NCBI RefSeq assembly: GCF_020073745.1
Contig: NZ_JAIRAU010000001.1
Span: 372,001-436,000 of the forward strand
Direction of reading: 5' to 3'
From: Nannocystis pusilla
GTDB taxonomy: Bacteria; Myxococcota_A; Polyangia; Nannocystales; Nannocystaceae
Length of the DNA stretch: 64,000 nucleotides
The translations under genes and the position numbers were made by a program. The notes beneath the pieces are model-generated. The model had not been told where the DNA came from. It made no database searches and saw only the letters and a list, made by a program, of their open reading frames with translations. Positions 47,701 through 54,882 of the stretch are shown here, one piece after another (positions within the stretch are counted from its first letter, which is position 1; every line of letters begins with the position of its first letter).

Positions 47701-47870
47701 ACGGTCAGCGGGAAGCGGCGGCGGTCGAGCTGGAGCTGGGCGACGTCGACTTCGGGCGCGTTCGCCTCTTCGGCGGGGCGAGCGGCGGCCGCAGCGGAGC
47801 CCGATTCCTTCGCGGAGCACGCGCAGAGCAGTACGGAGGCGAGACCCGCGGCGAGGCGACGAGCGACCAT
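44784..47870 (-). CDS. Exported S41-family C-terminal processing peptidase (MXAN_5808-like)
   Basis: 1028 residues from the ATG at 47870; an ATG 12 bp upstream is equally possible. The lipoprotein signal is LAAGLASVLLCAC. A PDZ domain (residues about 160-240: GQFGGIGAEIREDERRIRI, AAAGLKDGDLLLQI) precedes the S41 peptidase core. The catalytic Ser lies in NEDSASAAEI (near residue 377) and the Lys in GRPSFGKGTVQ. Beyond residue 560 come CARDB-like and other beta domains and an SH3-like region (EEPVRLYNAADSHSRQL, WSAVAAGPGRRAWL). Such peptidases trim C-termini of periplasmic proteins. The tail domains suggest cell-wall or partner binding. Family linkage is firm; substrates are unknown. Confidence 0.82.
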   Translation of the reverse strand: MVARRLAAGLASVLLCACSAKESGSAAAAARPAEEANAPEVDVAQLQLDRRRFPLTVWTAFVVQQEYFDKERFDPREQFTEALRHLGLNTPEFFAAVAGDTATVTVADFRREFSLAGLSDLASVADRLEEVLAFVQDSLRLDAEATHKVEYAAINGMLAPLDPHTILLTPEEHTDLGVKTRGQFGGIGAEIREDERRIRIVKVLANSPAAAAGLKDGDLLLQIDKQSTVNLRSSDAQLLLRGPVDTKVTVKVQRGQETLTLTITRKIIRVDSVTSALLPGKIAYLEISTFQENTGEQVRKAIAELTPKGEALRGLVLDLRDNSGGLLTQAVEVVDALVAEGELVIVRSAMGREAEDAAPEVNLPADAAVVALINEDSASAAEIVSGGVKALGRGVVIGRPSFGKGTVQLLKPQNFYGRELALKMTIAEYRVAGDTKIQTVGVRPDLALYPVELSDIVAVANYFDTERFERRRESTQVAHLPSAKHEAAFAGEAAAAGEPRLRYFAGRQGTRLPRPAEGPAALGDPEVAIARDVADALAGLSDSKQRAARLAALTGEIAAREDQAIAAGIAATKIDWTGALGASSDPTLALRARVVDDKKIAAGQPFTLRVEVTNTGAEAAERVHVITDCLRDELDGIELLLGRIEPGATVTRDVRLYVMAWHTDLVDTLRVDVHAGEPAPAPDATTTVQFDIAGLPRPRFAYDYWIVDDPELAAAAPQRPKSPPIPGEPPFAVKGNGDGLLQPGEQVLLALEVRNDSGADSSDARALIHNLSGAQVLLEEGFLQLGKIAARGSVRGAFGLSVSEQADPAKPVELEVIVADVVVRESVRHKFDVPLGPPASGFVAAPARVVAGEEPVRLYNAADSHSRQLSELAGGTALDILGSAGGWSAVAAGPGRRAWLPSDLVKTGGPAGKGAAKLPDRPALLVQPPVIEVEPVAPVATTDAVEIRGTARHEGRVRDVVVAVKPPGTAQVERKLDYRANPAHQGDAARRLEFSAQVPLAPGSNRILITARDGDDIEATREVWVFRP

Positions 47871-48012
47871 CGGCGCTAGCATAACGGTCGCCAGCCCCAG
47901 CCGATGGCCGATGTGGGGGCCCGCGCCGCAAATCTACGAATCGTCGCGGCGATGATGAGTTTCGTCGCGAGCGGATCTCGCGCCGCGGGCCAAGTCGCTT
48001 GAAACACTGATC

Positions 48013-48540
48013 ATGCCCCCTGGCACGGGACAGGCATGTCAAGTTTTCTGCTTGCGCACCACGAACCTGCTCTCTCTTGTCGCGGCCGTGCTCGTGGTCG
48101 GTTGCGTCGACGCGCCCATCACTCCGGAGCACATCCTGCCGGACGGGCAACTCCGCGCCGATCTGTCGTCCTCGCAGGCCGCGTTCGCGGCGACGCCGGC
48201 GCGAGCGGTCGGCCAGGCGGTCCAGGTGGCTGCCGTGCTGGCGGCCCAGCCGGCCGGGCCGCTGGTCGACGCCGCCGAGTTCCCCGCCGACGCCGGCTCC
48301 GTGCACCTCCACCTGCGCGCCGACCGGCTGCTCGAGCCGCGCCCCGTGACCTTCGTGTGGACCCACGGGGAGTCGCGCGAGGAGGTCCCGGGCGTCCTCG
48401 CGCCGACCACCACGCTCGCGCTCGCGGCGAGCCATCCGCTGAACCCCGACGAGCGCGGCCGGTGGAAGGTCGAAGTGTTCACCCTCGCGGGGGACGAGCC
48501 CGCGCAACTGCTGCTCACCCGCGAATTCGAGGTTCTCTAG
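48013..48540 (+). CDS. Small lipoprotein of unknown function
   Basis: 175 residues from the ATG at 48013. A signal of moderate length (LRTTNLLSLVAAVLVVGC) ends in a lipobox. The mature protein is Ala/Leu/Glu-rich, and beta-strand-like at the C-terminal end (GRWKVEVFTLAGDEPAQLLL). No known domain. It is divergent from the S41 peptidase (130-bp gap) and followed by a strong terminator. Confidence 0.55.
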   Translation: MPPGTGQACQVFCLRTTNLLSLVAAVLVVGCVDAPITPEHILPDGQLRADLSSSQAAFAATPARAVGQAVQVAAVLAAQPAGPLVDAAEFPADAGSVHLHLRADRLLEPRPVTFVWTHGESREEVPGVLAPTTTLALAASHPLNPDERGRWKVEVFTLAGDEPAQLLLTREFEVL

Positions 48541-48572
48541 ACGTCCTTTGCTTGGTGGCGTCGAGTCGTGCG

Positions 48573-48606
48573 ACGCCCGCGGTCCAAGGTGGACCGCGGG
48601 CGTTTT
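48573..48606 (+). terminator. Rho-independent terminator
   Basis: A 14-bp perfect stem, ACGCCCGCGGTCCA (48573-48586) with TGGACCGCGGGCGT (48590-48603), has a 3-nt loop and TTTT at 48603-48606. It follows the lipoprotein stop by 33 bp. It is one of the clearest terminators in the window. Confidence 0.93.
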
Positions 48607-48660
48607 CTATCTGCGGCCGACGCTGGCGGCGGCGGGTTCGTGCCCGTACCATTGCCGGCC

Positions 48661-49038
48661 ATGGAGAGCCAGCAAGGCAGCATGACCCCCGAGGAGATCG
48701 ACGTGTTCGCCCGCGGTCTGCACCACCTCGCCAGCGTCGACGGCATCGACCCGCGGGAGGCGGCGCTCATCGCCGAATTCCTGCGCGAGGCCGGCGCGAC
48801 CATCACGATGGACGACCTGAAGGGCACCAGCTTCAGCAAGTTCGAGGCGGTGCAGGTGTTCGACAAGACCTACCTGCGCCGGATCTTCCTCAAGACCGCG
48901 ATCGCCCTGGTCCACCAAGACGGGCGCACCAGCCTGCCCGAGCGCCTCGCGCTCGCCGAGCTCGCCGACGTGTTCGGCCTGAGCAACGTCGAGTTCGTCG
49001 AGCTCGAGCAAGAGGCCCTCGCCGCGGGCCTGGCGTGA
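48661..49038 (+). CDS. TerB-like small helical protein
   Basis: 125 residues from the ATG at 48661. The sequence is all-helical and acidic, and resembles the TerB/DjlA N-terminal fold: FARGLHHLASVDGIDPREAAL, IALVHQDGRTSLPERLALAEL and LEQEALAAGLA. Such proteins are found with metal-resistance or membrane-stress systems and may bind metal through acidic residues. It lies 54 bp before the SPFH gene and may form an operon with it. Confidence 0.6.
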   Translation: MESQQGSMTPEEIDVFARGLHHLASVDGIDPREAALIAEFLREAGATITMDDLKGTSFSKFEAVQVFDKTYLRRIFLKTAIALVHQDGRTSLPERLALAELADVFGLSNVEFVELEQEALAAGLA

Positions 49039-49092
49039 GACCACCGGCCGCGTAAACCCCTCGAATCACCCGCAGCAGCACCGGAGCGACCC

Positions 49093-50166
49093 ATGGGCAT
49101 CCTCAGCTTCATCAAGGGCCAGTTCATCGAGATCATCGAGTGGCTCGACAACACCAACTACACGCTGGTCTACCGCTTCCCCGACGACGACCACGAGATC
49201 AAGAACGGCGCCAAGCTGGTCTGCCGCGAGAATCAGGCCGCGATCCTGATCAACGAGGGGCAGCTCGCCGACGTGTTCGGCCCGGGTACCCACACGCTCA
49301 GCACGCAGAACCTGCCGATCTTGTCGCGCCTCAAGGGCTGGAAGTACGGCTTCAGCAGCCCCTTCAAGGTCGAGATCTACTTCGTCAACCTGCGCCAGTA
49401 CGTCGACCAGAAGTGGGGCACGGCCAACCCGGTGCTCATCCGTGACCCCGAGTTCTCGGTCGGCGGCCGCCCCGGTCGCGTGCGGATCCGGGCCTTCGGC
49501 TCGTACAACTTCAAGATCTCCGACCCCGGCGTGTTCTTCAAGGAGATCGTCGGCACCCAGGGCCTCACCACCACCGACTCGATCGCCGACTACCTCAAGC
49601 GCCAGCTCGTCAGCAAGTTCACCGTCGCCGCCGGCAAGAGCGACCTCAGCGTGGCCGACATGGCCGCGCACTACAACGTGCTCGAGAACGCGGTGAAGGG
49701 CGACCTCGCCGAGGAGTTCGGCAAGCTGGGCCTCCTGCTCACCAGCTTCGTCATCGAGAACATCTCGCTGCCGCCGGAGATCGAGAAGGCGCTCGACGCG
49801 GCCGCGGCTCAGGCGGCCCGCGGTGTCGACAACACGATGGCCTGGGAGGGCCTCAACGTGATGCGCGACGCGGCCCGCAACCCCGGCGCCGGCGGTGCCT
49901 CGGGGGCCGGCATGGGTATGGGCATGGGCATGGGCATGGGCCAGATGATGGCCCAGATGATGGGCGGCATGGCCGGGGCGATGAACCCGCAGGGCCAGTT
50001 CCACCAGCCGCAGCAGTTCCAGCAGCAGCCGCCGCAGCAACAGCCGCCCGCCGACGACAACAGCCTCGAGGCCAAGCTGCGCAAGCTCAAGGCCGCGTTC
50101 GAGGCCGAACTCCTCACCGAAGAGGAGTACAAGGCCAAGCGCGCCAAGCTGCTCGAGGCCTTCTGA
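49093..50166 (+). CDS. SPFH-domain protein with SHOCT tail
   Basis: 357 residues. Residues about 1-245 are an SPFH/band 7 domain of the YdjI kind (FIEIIEWLDNTNYTLVYRFP, VKLVCRENQAAILINEGQ-like region, LGLLLTSFVIENISLP). Then comes a Gly/Met-rich stretch with MGMGMGMGMG and a Gln/Pro-rich linker. The C-terminal 35 residues (LEAKLRKLKAAFEAELLTEEEYKAKR) form a SHOCT-type helical pair. Such proteins assemble at membranes and are linked to stress. An acceptable ribosome binding site, GGAG, lies before the ATG. bioD follows 71 bp later. Confidence 0.85.
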   Translation: MGILSFIKGQFIEIIEWLDNTNYTLVYRFPDDDHEIKNGAKLVCRENQAAILINEGQLADVFGPGTHTLSTQNLPILSRLKGWKYGFSSPFKVEIYFVNLRQYVDQKWGTANPVLIRDPEFSVGGRPGRVRIRAFGSYNFKISDPGVFFKEIVGTQGLTTTDSIADYLKRQLVSKFTVAAGKSDLSVADMAAHYNVLENAVKGDLAEEFGKLGLLLTSFVIENISLPPEIEKALDAAAAQAARGVDNTMAWEGLNVMRDAARNPGAGGASGAGMGMGMGMGMGQMMAQMMGGMAGAMNPQGQFHQPQQFQQQPPQQQPPADDNSLEAKLRKLKAAFEAELLTEEEYKAKRAKLLEAF

Positions 50167-50237
50167 GCCCCGCGGACCCGCCTTCGCCCGCCCGGCCTGC
50201 AGCTCGGCTTGAGGCCGGGTCCGCAGGCCCACCGCGG

Positions 50238-50942
50238 GTGTTCCTGGTCGGCACCGACACCGACTGCGGCAAGACGACCCTGGCGTGCGCGCTGCTCCGC
50301 GCGGGCGCGAGCGCCGGGCTGCGCGTGCTGCCGTTCAAGCCGGCCGCCAGCGGCCCCGCCGGCCCGGCCGGAGACCCCGAGCGCCTCGTGGCCGCCAGCG
50401 ACCTGGGCGTCACGGCCGGCGAGATCTGCCCGCTGCGCTTCGCGGAGCCGCTCGCGCCCGGGATCGTCGAGGACGCGCGCGCCTTCGTCTCCGGGCCGCA
50501 ACTGGATGTCTCTCAGGACATGCCGCTTGAAGCAGGGTCGATCGGACATGCCCGATCGACCCTGGAATCACTCGAGGCGGCGCACCGGCCCGACGTGACG
50601 CTGGTCGAGGGCGCCGGCGGGCTGTGGGTGCCCATGCCCGGCGGGACGTGGTTGCCGGGGTGGATCTCCGGGCTCCGGGCCGCGCCGGTGGTGGTCGGCC
50701 GGCTCGGCCTCGGCGGGGTCAACCACGCGCTGCTGACGATCTTCGCCCTGCGCCAGCTCGGGCTGCCTCCGCGCGGGTTCTTCCTCGTCGATACGCACGG
50801 CGGCGCCGACGCGGCGCGTACGCACAACCCGGCCGTGATCGCGGCGGCGAGCGGATTGCCCTGCCTGGGAGTGATGCCGCACGGGGCGAGCGAGACGTCG
50901 TGGATCGCTACGGACGCGTGGACGCGGATGCTCGCCGCGTGA
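50238..50942 (+). CDS. bioD: Dethiobiotin synthetase BioD
   Basis: 234 residues from GTG at 50238. It closes the ureido ring of dethiobiotin with ATP and CO2 in biotin synthesis. The P-loop is GTDTDCGKTT (residues 5-14), followed by FKPAASG, DLGVTAGEICPLRF and VEGAGGLWVPM, all typical. The middle part, usually short, is enlarged by a repeat-derived stretch (DVSQDMPLEAGSIGHARSTL, about residues 93-112) that looks like an in-frame insertion. No other bio genes are nearby. It converges with the PEGA gene. Confidence 0.9.
   Translation: MFLVGTDTDCGKTTLACALLRAGASAGLRVLPFKPAASGPAGPAGDPERLVAASDLGVTAGEICPLRFAEPLAPGIVEDARAFVSGPQLDVSQDMPLEAGSIGHARSTLESLEAAHRPDVTLVEGAGGLWVPMPGGTWLPGWISGLRAAPVVVGRLGLGGVNHALLTIFALRQLGLPPRGFFLVDTHGGADAARTHNPAVIAAASGLPCLGVMPHGASETSWIATDAWTRMLAA
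50533..50564. repeat. Hairpin with 13-bp arms and ACATGC loop inside bioD
   Basis: CAGGGTCGATCGG (50533-50545) and CCGATCGACCCTG (50552-50564) pair perfectly around ACATGC. A GATGTCTCTCAGGACAT repeat lies just upstream (50506-50522). Together they form most of the inserted stretch in bioD. Confidence 0.8.
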
Positions 50943-51043
50943 GCGCGGGCTGTCTCTCCAGACCTGTCATTGCGCCTCGCGCGTGGACGCGGAGACCGCT
51001 GGTTGCACACGCGACCGGTGGACGGTGACCCGAGGTGGCCCAC

Positions 51044-51069
51044 AGGACATGCCCCCCAGGACATGTCCT
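51044..51069. repeat. Two AGGACATG repeats, one a perfect AGGACATGTCCT palindrome
   Basis: AGGACATGCCC (51044-51054) and the palindrome AGGACATGTCCT (51058-51069) lie in direct repeat in the 145-bp gap between convergent bioD and the PEGA gene, next to an AT-rich TTCTTCTAAAATT stretch. Confidence 0.75.
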
Positions 51070-51087
51070 CCGGGCTGCATCTTTCTT

Positions 51088-52197
51088 CTAAAATTGTCCG
51101 CGGAGGATCAGGCTGCCCGGGCCGATGCCGAGCTGGCGGACGCCGCGGCGAGCGGCGCGCTTGTCGCCGCTGTCGGTCTTGGGCTTGGAGTTGACGAGGA
51201 TGACGGTGCCGAGGGTGAGGAGCGCGGCGCCGGCGAGGGTGGCGGCGAGGCCGTACCACTTGGTGTTGAAGAGGAACTTGCACTCTTTCTCGCCGGTGAT
51301 GCCGGGGTTCATCACGTTCTCGCCGGCGCAGTCGAACGAGTAGTTGCGGCCGTCGAGGGCGGTGAGGGCGATGCCGCCGCCGATGCCGAGGATGCCGACG
51401 GCGATCGAGGCGTAGCCCCAGCCCTTGCCGGGCAGGCGGCTCGGCAGCTTTTCGAGCGAGTACTGCAGCTCCTCGCCGACGCCCTCGACGAAGGTGACCT
51501 CGCGCTCGAGGGCGATGAAGCCCTCCTTGCTGATCCGGATCAGGTGCTTGCCGGGGACGATCGGGCGGTTCAGCGGGGTGCTGCCGGCGATCTCGCCGTC
51601 GATGGTGACGAGCGCGCCGGGCGGGTCGGTCTGCAGCTTGAAGGAAGCTGGCCCCTTGGCCAGGGCGTCGAGCTTGAGGCGCAAGGTGGCGGCGGCCGAG
51701 TCGATGAGGCCGCTGGCGTCGACGACGCCGCAGATCTCGCAACCATCCTGGGTCGCGGCGATCCGCTGGCCGTCGGCGCCGTTGAACAGGTCGACGTGGA
51801 CGTTGTAGTCGCGGTCGCGCACGGTGACGGCGGCGCGGACGATGTACTGCGCGCCGGTCTTGGTGGCGATCGACTTGTAACAGACGGCGTTGTCGCAGCT
51901 GGCGGCGCCGCTGTCGGCGGCGACGACCTGGTCGGGGGTGAGCACGGCGAAGTTTCCGCGCTGGAGTCCGCTGCTGAGCGCCTGCGTGAGCGAGTTCTGA
52001 TCGGTCCCGCTGAGCGAACCCTCGATCACGAGCGGCAAGATCGCCAGCTTCGCGCCCTGCTGCTGCGGGCCCTCGCTCGGGGCCGCGATCGCCAGCGCAG
52101 GCCGCGGGGCCGCTGCCATCGCCTCGCCGATCCCCGAAGTGCTGAGGCACACACTGGCGGCCATCGCCACCGCAAGGCTCCGTCGCGCGAGGTCCAT
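51088..52197 (-). CDS. PEGA-domain outer-envelope protein
   Basis: 369 residues. A signal peptide (LAVAMAASVCLSTSGIGEAMAAA) is followed by a region resembling sensor or curli-like domains (LAILPLVIEGSLSGTDQNSL, with Cys pairs in ASCDNAVC and GCEICG). A PEGA domain lies at about 185-245 (SFKLQTDPPGALVTIDGEIAGSTPLNRPIVPGKHLIRI). Two hydrophobic segments follow (ASIAVGILGIGGGIALTAL; LAATLAGAALLTLGTVILV). The C-terminus ends in LGIGPGSLILRGQF, as beta-barrel proteins do. Function unknown. Confidence 0.7.
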   Translation of the reverse strand: MDLARRSLAVAMAASVCLSTSGIGEAMAAAPRPALAIAAPSEGPQQQGAKLAILPLVIEGSLSGTDQNSLTQALSSGLQRGNFAVLTPDQVVAADSGAASCDNAVCYKSIATKTGAQYIVRAAVTVRDRDYNVHVDLFNGADGQRIAATQDGCEICGVVDASGLIDSAAATLRLKLDALAKGPASFKLQTDPPGALVTIDGEIAGSTPLNRPIVPGKHLIRISKEGFIALEREVTFVEGVGEELQYSLEKLPSRLPGKGWGYASIAVGILGIGGGIALTALDGRNYSFDCAGENVMNPGITGEKECKFLFNTKWYGLAATLAGAALLTLGTVILVNSKPKTDSGDKRAARRGVRQLGIGPGSLILRGQF

Positions 52198-52260
52198 CTC
52201 CTCCCGAGGCTATCACGCTTGACCTGAGCCCCTCCACCATCCCACCCTGAGCAAGCCCCG

Positions 52261-53034
52261 TTGACCCCCCTCCGCACCGCCACACTCGTCGCGTCGCTCG
52301 CGTTCGCGCCCGGATGCCCGCAAGGATCCACCGCCGACGGACCCCGTCCGCAGCCCGCGCAGACCCCCGCAAGCGCGCCCGAGCCGTGGCTGTACGCCCC
52401 GGCCCTGCGCGACAGCATCCCGCCCGGGCTCGCCGTGCGCCCGGTGTTCGAGCTCGCCGACGGTCAGCGCGGCCGGGCCCAGATCGGCGTGGCCGTGGCG
52501 AGCGAAGGCACGGCGCCGCGGCTCGAGGTGTGGGAATTCGACCAGAACAACCCGCGCGAGCGCCTGGAGCGGGTCGGCGAGCCCAGCGAGCTGATCGCCC
52601 TCGACGCGCCCCGCGACGCCCGCGGTCAGCTCGACGCGATACGCACGGCGATCGCTCGCCCCGGCAATCAGTTCGTGCGCCAGCGCGGACTGGCCGGTGA
52701 ACCGGAGCAGATCGTCGCGGAGCTGCAGGGCCTCGCCGCGGCGGTGCGCGACGCCGACGCCGCCCCCGACGCCCGGGCCGAGGCCCTCGCCGGGCTCACC
52801 CGCGGGCTCGACGATCACCTGCTGTTCACCGAGAACCGCCTGCCCGAGCTGCTGGCGGCCCTCGCCGGCCCGCTCGAGGTGGCGACCCGCGAGCCGCTCG
52901 GCGAACGCCGCGTCACCGTCGTGACGCGAGCGCCGGCCCATCGCCTGACTTTCGCTCGCACCGGCGAACGCTGGGCCCTCAGCGCGGTGGCGTTCGCCGC
53001 CGACGAGACGTCACCTGCTCAAGAGAGCAGGTGA
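52261..53034 (+). CDS. Lipoprotein of unknown function ending within a repeat
   Basis: 257 residues from TTG at 52261; no ATG lies close by. The signal MTPLRTATLVASLAFAPGC ends in a lipobox. The mature part is Ala/Arg/Glu-rich with an apparent coiled region (about 100-190). The last codons and the stop (TSPAQESR) are read from the left hairpin of a repeat pair (53011-53034), so the original C-terminus may be shorter or different. It converges with mltG. Confidence 0.5.
   Translation: MTPLRTATLVASLAFAPGCPQGSTADGPRPQPAQTPASAPEPWLYAPALRDSIPPGLAVRPVFELADGQRGRAQIGVAVASEGTAPRLEVWEFDQNNPRERLERVGEPSELIALDAPRDARGQLDAIRTAIARPGNQFVRQRGLAGEPEQIVAELQGLAAAVRDADAAPDARAEALAGLTRGLDDHLLFTENRLPELLAALAGPLEVATREPLGERRVTVVTRAPAHRLTFARTGERWALSAVAFAADETSPAQESR
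53011..53034. repeat. TCACCTGCTC-aaga-GAGCAGGTGA hairpin carrying a stop codon
   Basis: Perfect 10-bp arms with a 4-nt loop. The right arm contains the TGA stop of the lipoprotein gene. Confidence 0.75.
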
Positions 53035-53037
53035 CGA

Positions 53038-53088
53038 GCTCACGAGAACATGTTCTAAGGAACATGTTCGCGAGCGCAGCTCGTGAGC
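53038..53088. repeat. Composite element with two GAACATGTTC palindromes and outer arms
   Basis: GAACATGTTC at 53046-53055 and 53060-53069 is separated by TAAG. Outer arms GCTCACGAG (53038-53046) and CTCGTGAGC (53080-53088) pair perfectly. It fills the gap between the convergent lipoprotein and mltG genes. Confidence 0.8.
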
Positions 53089-53103
53089 GGCAGTCGGGCC
53101 GAC

Positions 53104-54306
53104 TCACTCCGCGCCGGGATCGGCCGCGCCGGCGGCGGAGCCGTCGCCGACGGCGCCCTGGCGCATGTACTTCTCGACCGCGGCCTCGTGCTCGGCGATC
53201 GTCTTGGAGAACTGGTGCGTCTTGTCGTTGCGCGACACGAAGTACAAGAAGCGCGACTTCTTCGGCGCCAGCACGGCCTCGAACGCGGCCTTGCCGGCGT
53301 TCGTGATCGGGCCGGGGGGCAGGCCCTCGTGCGTGTACGTGTTGTACGGGTTGTCGGGGTCGCGGAGGTGGATCCGCCGGATCCGCCCCTCGAACTGCTG
53401 GCAGGCGGCCGACTTCTTGATCGCGGCCGTGCAGCCGTAGATGATCGTCGGGTCGGTCTCGAGCCGCTTGGGCTGGAACGACTGGAAGCGCAGGCGATTG
53501 AGGAACACCCCGGCGATCAGCGGCCGCTCGTGCTTGGCGGCGGTCTCCTTCTCGACCAGCGAGGCCATGATCACGATCTCGCGGTCGCCCCAGCCGAGGG
53601 TCTTGCGCAGCTCCTCGAGCGCCTCGCGATGGCTGCGCTTGAGGTTGTCGTAGACCTTGTGGTGCTGCTCGACCATGCGGCGGATGACCTGCTGGGGCGT
53701 GGCCGCGGTCGGGAACTTGTAGGTGTCGGGGTAGAGGTAGCCCTCGACGCTCTCGCCCTCGATGCTGAGCTCCTTGAGCAGGGCCGGGTCGCGCATGGCC
53801 TCGAGGATGACCGACGCGTCGCCGTAGCCGGCGACGGCGAGGATGTCCGCGACCTCGAGGATGTTGCGGCCCTCGGGGATCGTCACCCGCGTCTCCTCGG
53901 TGCGCTGCGGCCTGACGAGCTCGGCGAGGACCTGCTCGGGGGTCATGTCGCCGCGGAAGCCGTGTGCGCCGGCGGTGATCTTGCCGGCGGCGCCGCGGTG
54001 GAGCACGAACAGCTTGAAGTAGAGGCCCTCGTCCTCGGGGATCACCCCGGCCTCGATCAGCTGCGCGAGCACCTGCGGGAAGCTGGCGCCCTTGGCCACC
54101 TCGACGGCGATCGGCTCGGCGCTGCCGACCCCGGGGCGGTCCGGGTACTCGATCACCCGCTGGTACGTGCGCGACAGCCACACGCCGCCGACGACGAGCG
54201 TGATCGCCACCACCGCGAGGGCGACGTACTGCGGCCATCGGGAGCGCCGCGGTCGCCACCACGGCAGGCGCTGGCGCCTGGCCGGCGCCTGGGCGGTCCC
54301 CGTCAT
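53104..54306 (-). CDS. mltG: Endolytic murein transglycosylase MltG
   Basis: 400 residues from the ATG at 54306. It cuts nascent peptidoglycan strands at the inner membrane and ends their synthesis. A basic N-terminus and one membrane helix ([18 protein letters not shown]) are followed by a LysM-like region and the catalytic domain, with [13 protein letters not shown] (catalytic Glu), then FNRLRF-like and [19 protein letters not shown], both conserved. The tail after the domain is Ala/Gly-rich. The gene overlaps the ruvX stop by 4 bp. The C-terminal end faces the composite repeat. Confidence 0.93.
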   Translation of the reverse strand: MTGTAQAPARRQRLPWWRPRRSRWPQYVALAVVAITLVVGGVWLSRTYQRVIEYPDRPGVGSAEPIAVEVAKGASFPQVLAQLIEAGVIPEDEGLYFKLFVLHRGAAGKITAGAHGFRGDMTPEQVLAELVRPQRTEETRVTIPEGRNILEVADILAVAGYGDASVILEAMRDPALLKELSIEGESVEGYLYPDTYKFPTAATPQQVIRRMVEQHHKVYDNLKRSHREALEELRKTLGWGDREIVIMASLVEKETAAKHERPLIAGVFLNRLRFQSFQPKRLETDPTIIYGCTAAIKKSAACQQFEGRIRRIHLRDPDNPYNTYTHEGLPPGPITNAGKAAFEAVLAPKKSRFLYFVSRNDKTHQFSKTIAEHEAAVEKYMRQGAVGDGSAAGAADPGAE

Positions 54307-54758
54307 GAACCTGCCTCCTTGGACATGTCCTTGCGGCGCTGGCCGTCGAGCCAGCCCTGGAGGATGAACTGGGCGGCCGCGGCGTCGATGACCTGCTTGC
54401 GACGCGCGCGCGACACGTCGGCCTGCAGCAGCGCGCGCTCGGCCCCGGCGGTGCTGAAGCGCTCGTCCCAGGTCCACGCGCGCGGCGAGCCGGGCAGCTC
54501 GGCGAGGGCGGGTTCGAGGGCGGCGAGGAAGCGCTGGACCTGGCGGGCGCGGTGGCCGACGGAGCCGTCGAGCTCGAGCGGCAGGCCGACGACGACGTCG
54601 CGGACCTCGAGGGTGCGCACCAGGGCGGCCACGGCGGCGGCGTCTTCGGCGTGACCGCGGCGGGTGAGGACCTCGCGCGGAGTGGCGATCGTGCCGCTCG
54701 GGTCGGACACGGCGACGCCGATCGTCTTGCTGCCGACGTCGAGGCCGAGGGCGCGCAT
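54303..54758 (-). CDS. ruvX: Putative Holliday junction resolvase / rRNA maturation nuclease RuvX (YqgF)
   Basis: 151 residues from the ATG at 54758. RuvX/YqgF is an RNase H-fold nuclease involved in 16S rRNA maturation and possibly junction resolution. Motifs: [16 protein letters not shown] (first catalytic Asp), [28 protein letters not shown] and the last acidic residue in [14 protein letters not shown]. The end of the protein ([11 protein letters not shown]) is coded partly by a GGACATGTCC repeat, so its tail may be repeat-derived. It overlaps mltG by 4 bp, the usual mltG-ruvX order. Confidence 0.9.
   Translation of the reverse strand: MRALGLDVGSKTIGVAVSDPSGTIATPREVLTRRGHAEDAAAVAALVRTLEVRDVVVGLPLELDGSVGHRARQVQRFLAALEPALAELPGSPRAWTWDERFSTAGAERALLQADVSRARRKQVIDAAAAQFILQGWLDGQRRKDMSKEAGS
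54321..54330. repeat. GGACATGTCC at the 3' end of ruvX
   Basis: An exact 10-bp palindrome with short flanks (CTT/TTG), in frame in the final codons of ruvX just before the mltG start. Confidence 0.6.
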
Positions 54759-54882
54759 GGGCCCCGGGTTTCTAGCACAGGGGGGCGCGCCCCGGGCAAT
54801 TTCACGAGCGAGGAGTGATCTCGCGCGGACTCACCGCACAGCCCGTCGGGGCTGGTCTTGCGCGCCCCCGGTCTCGCCGACG

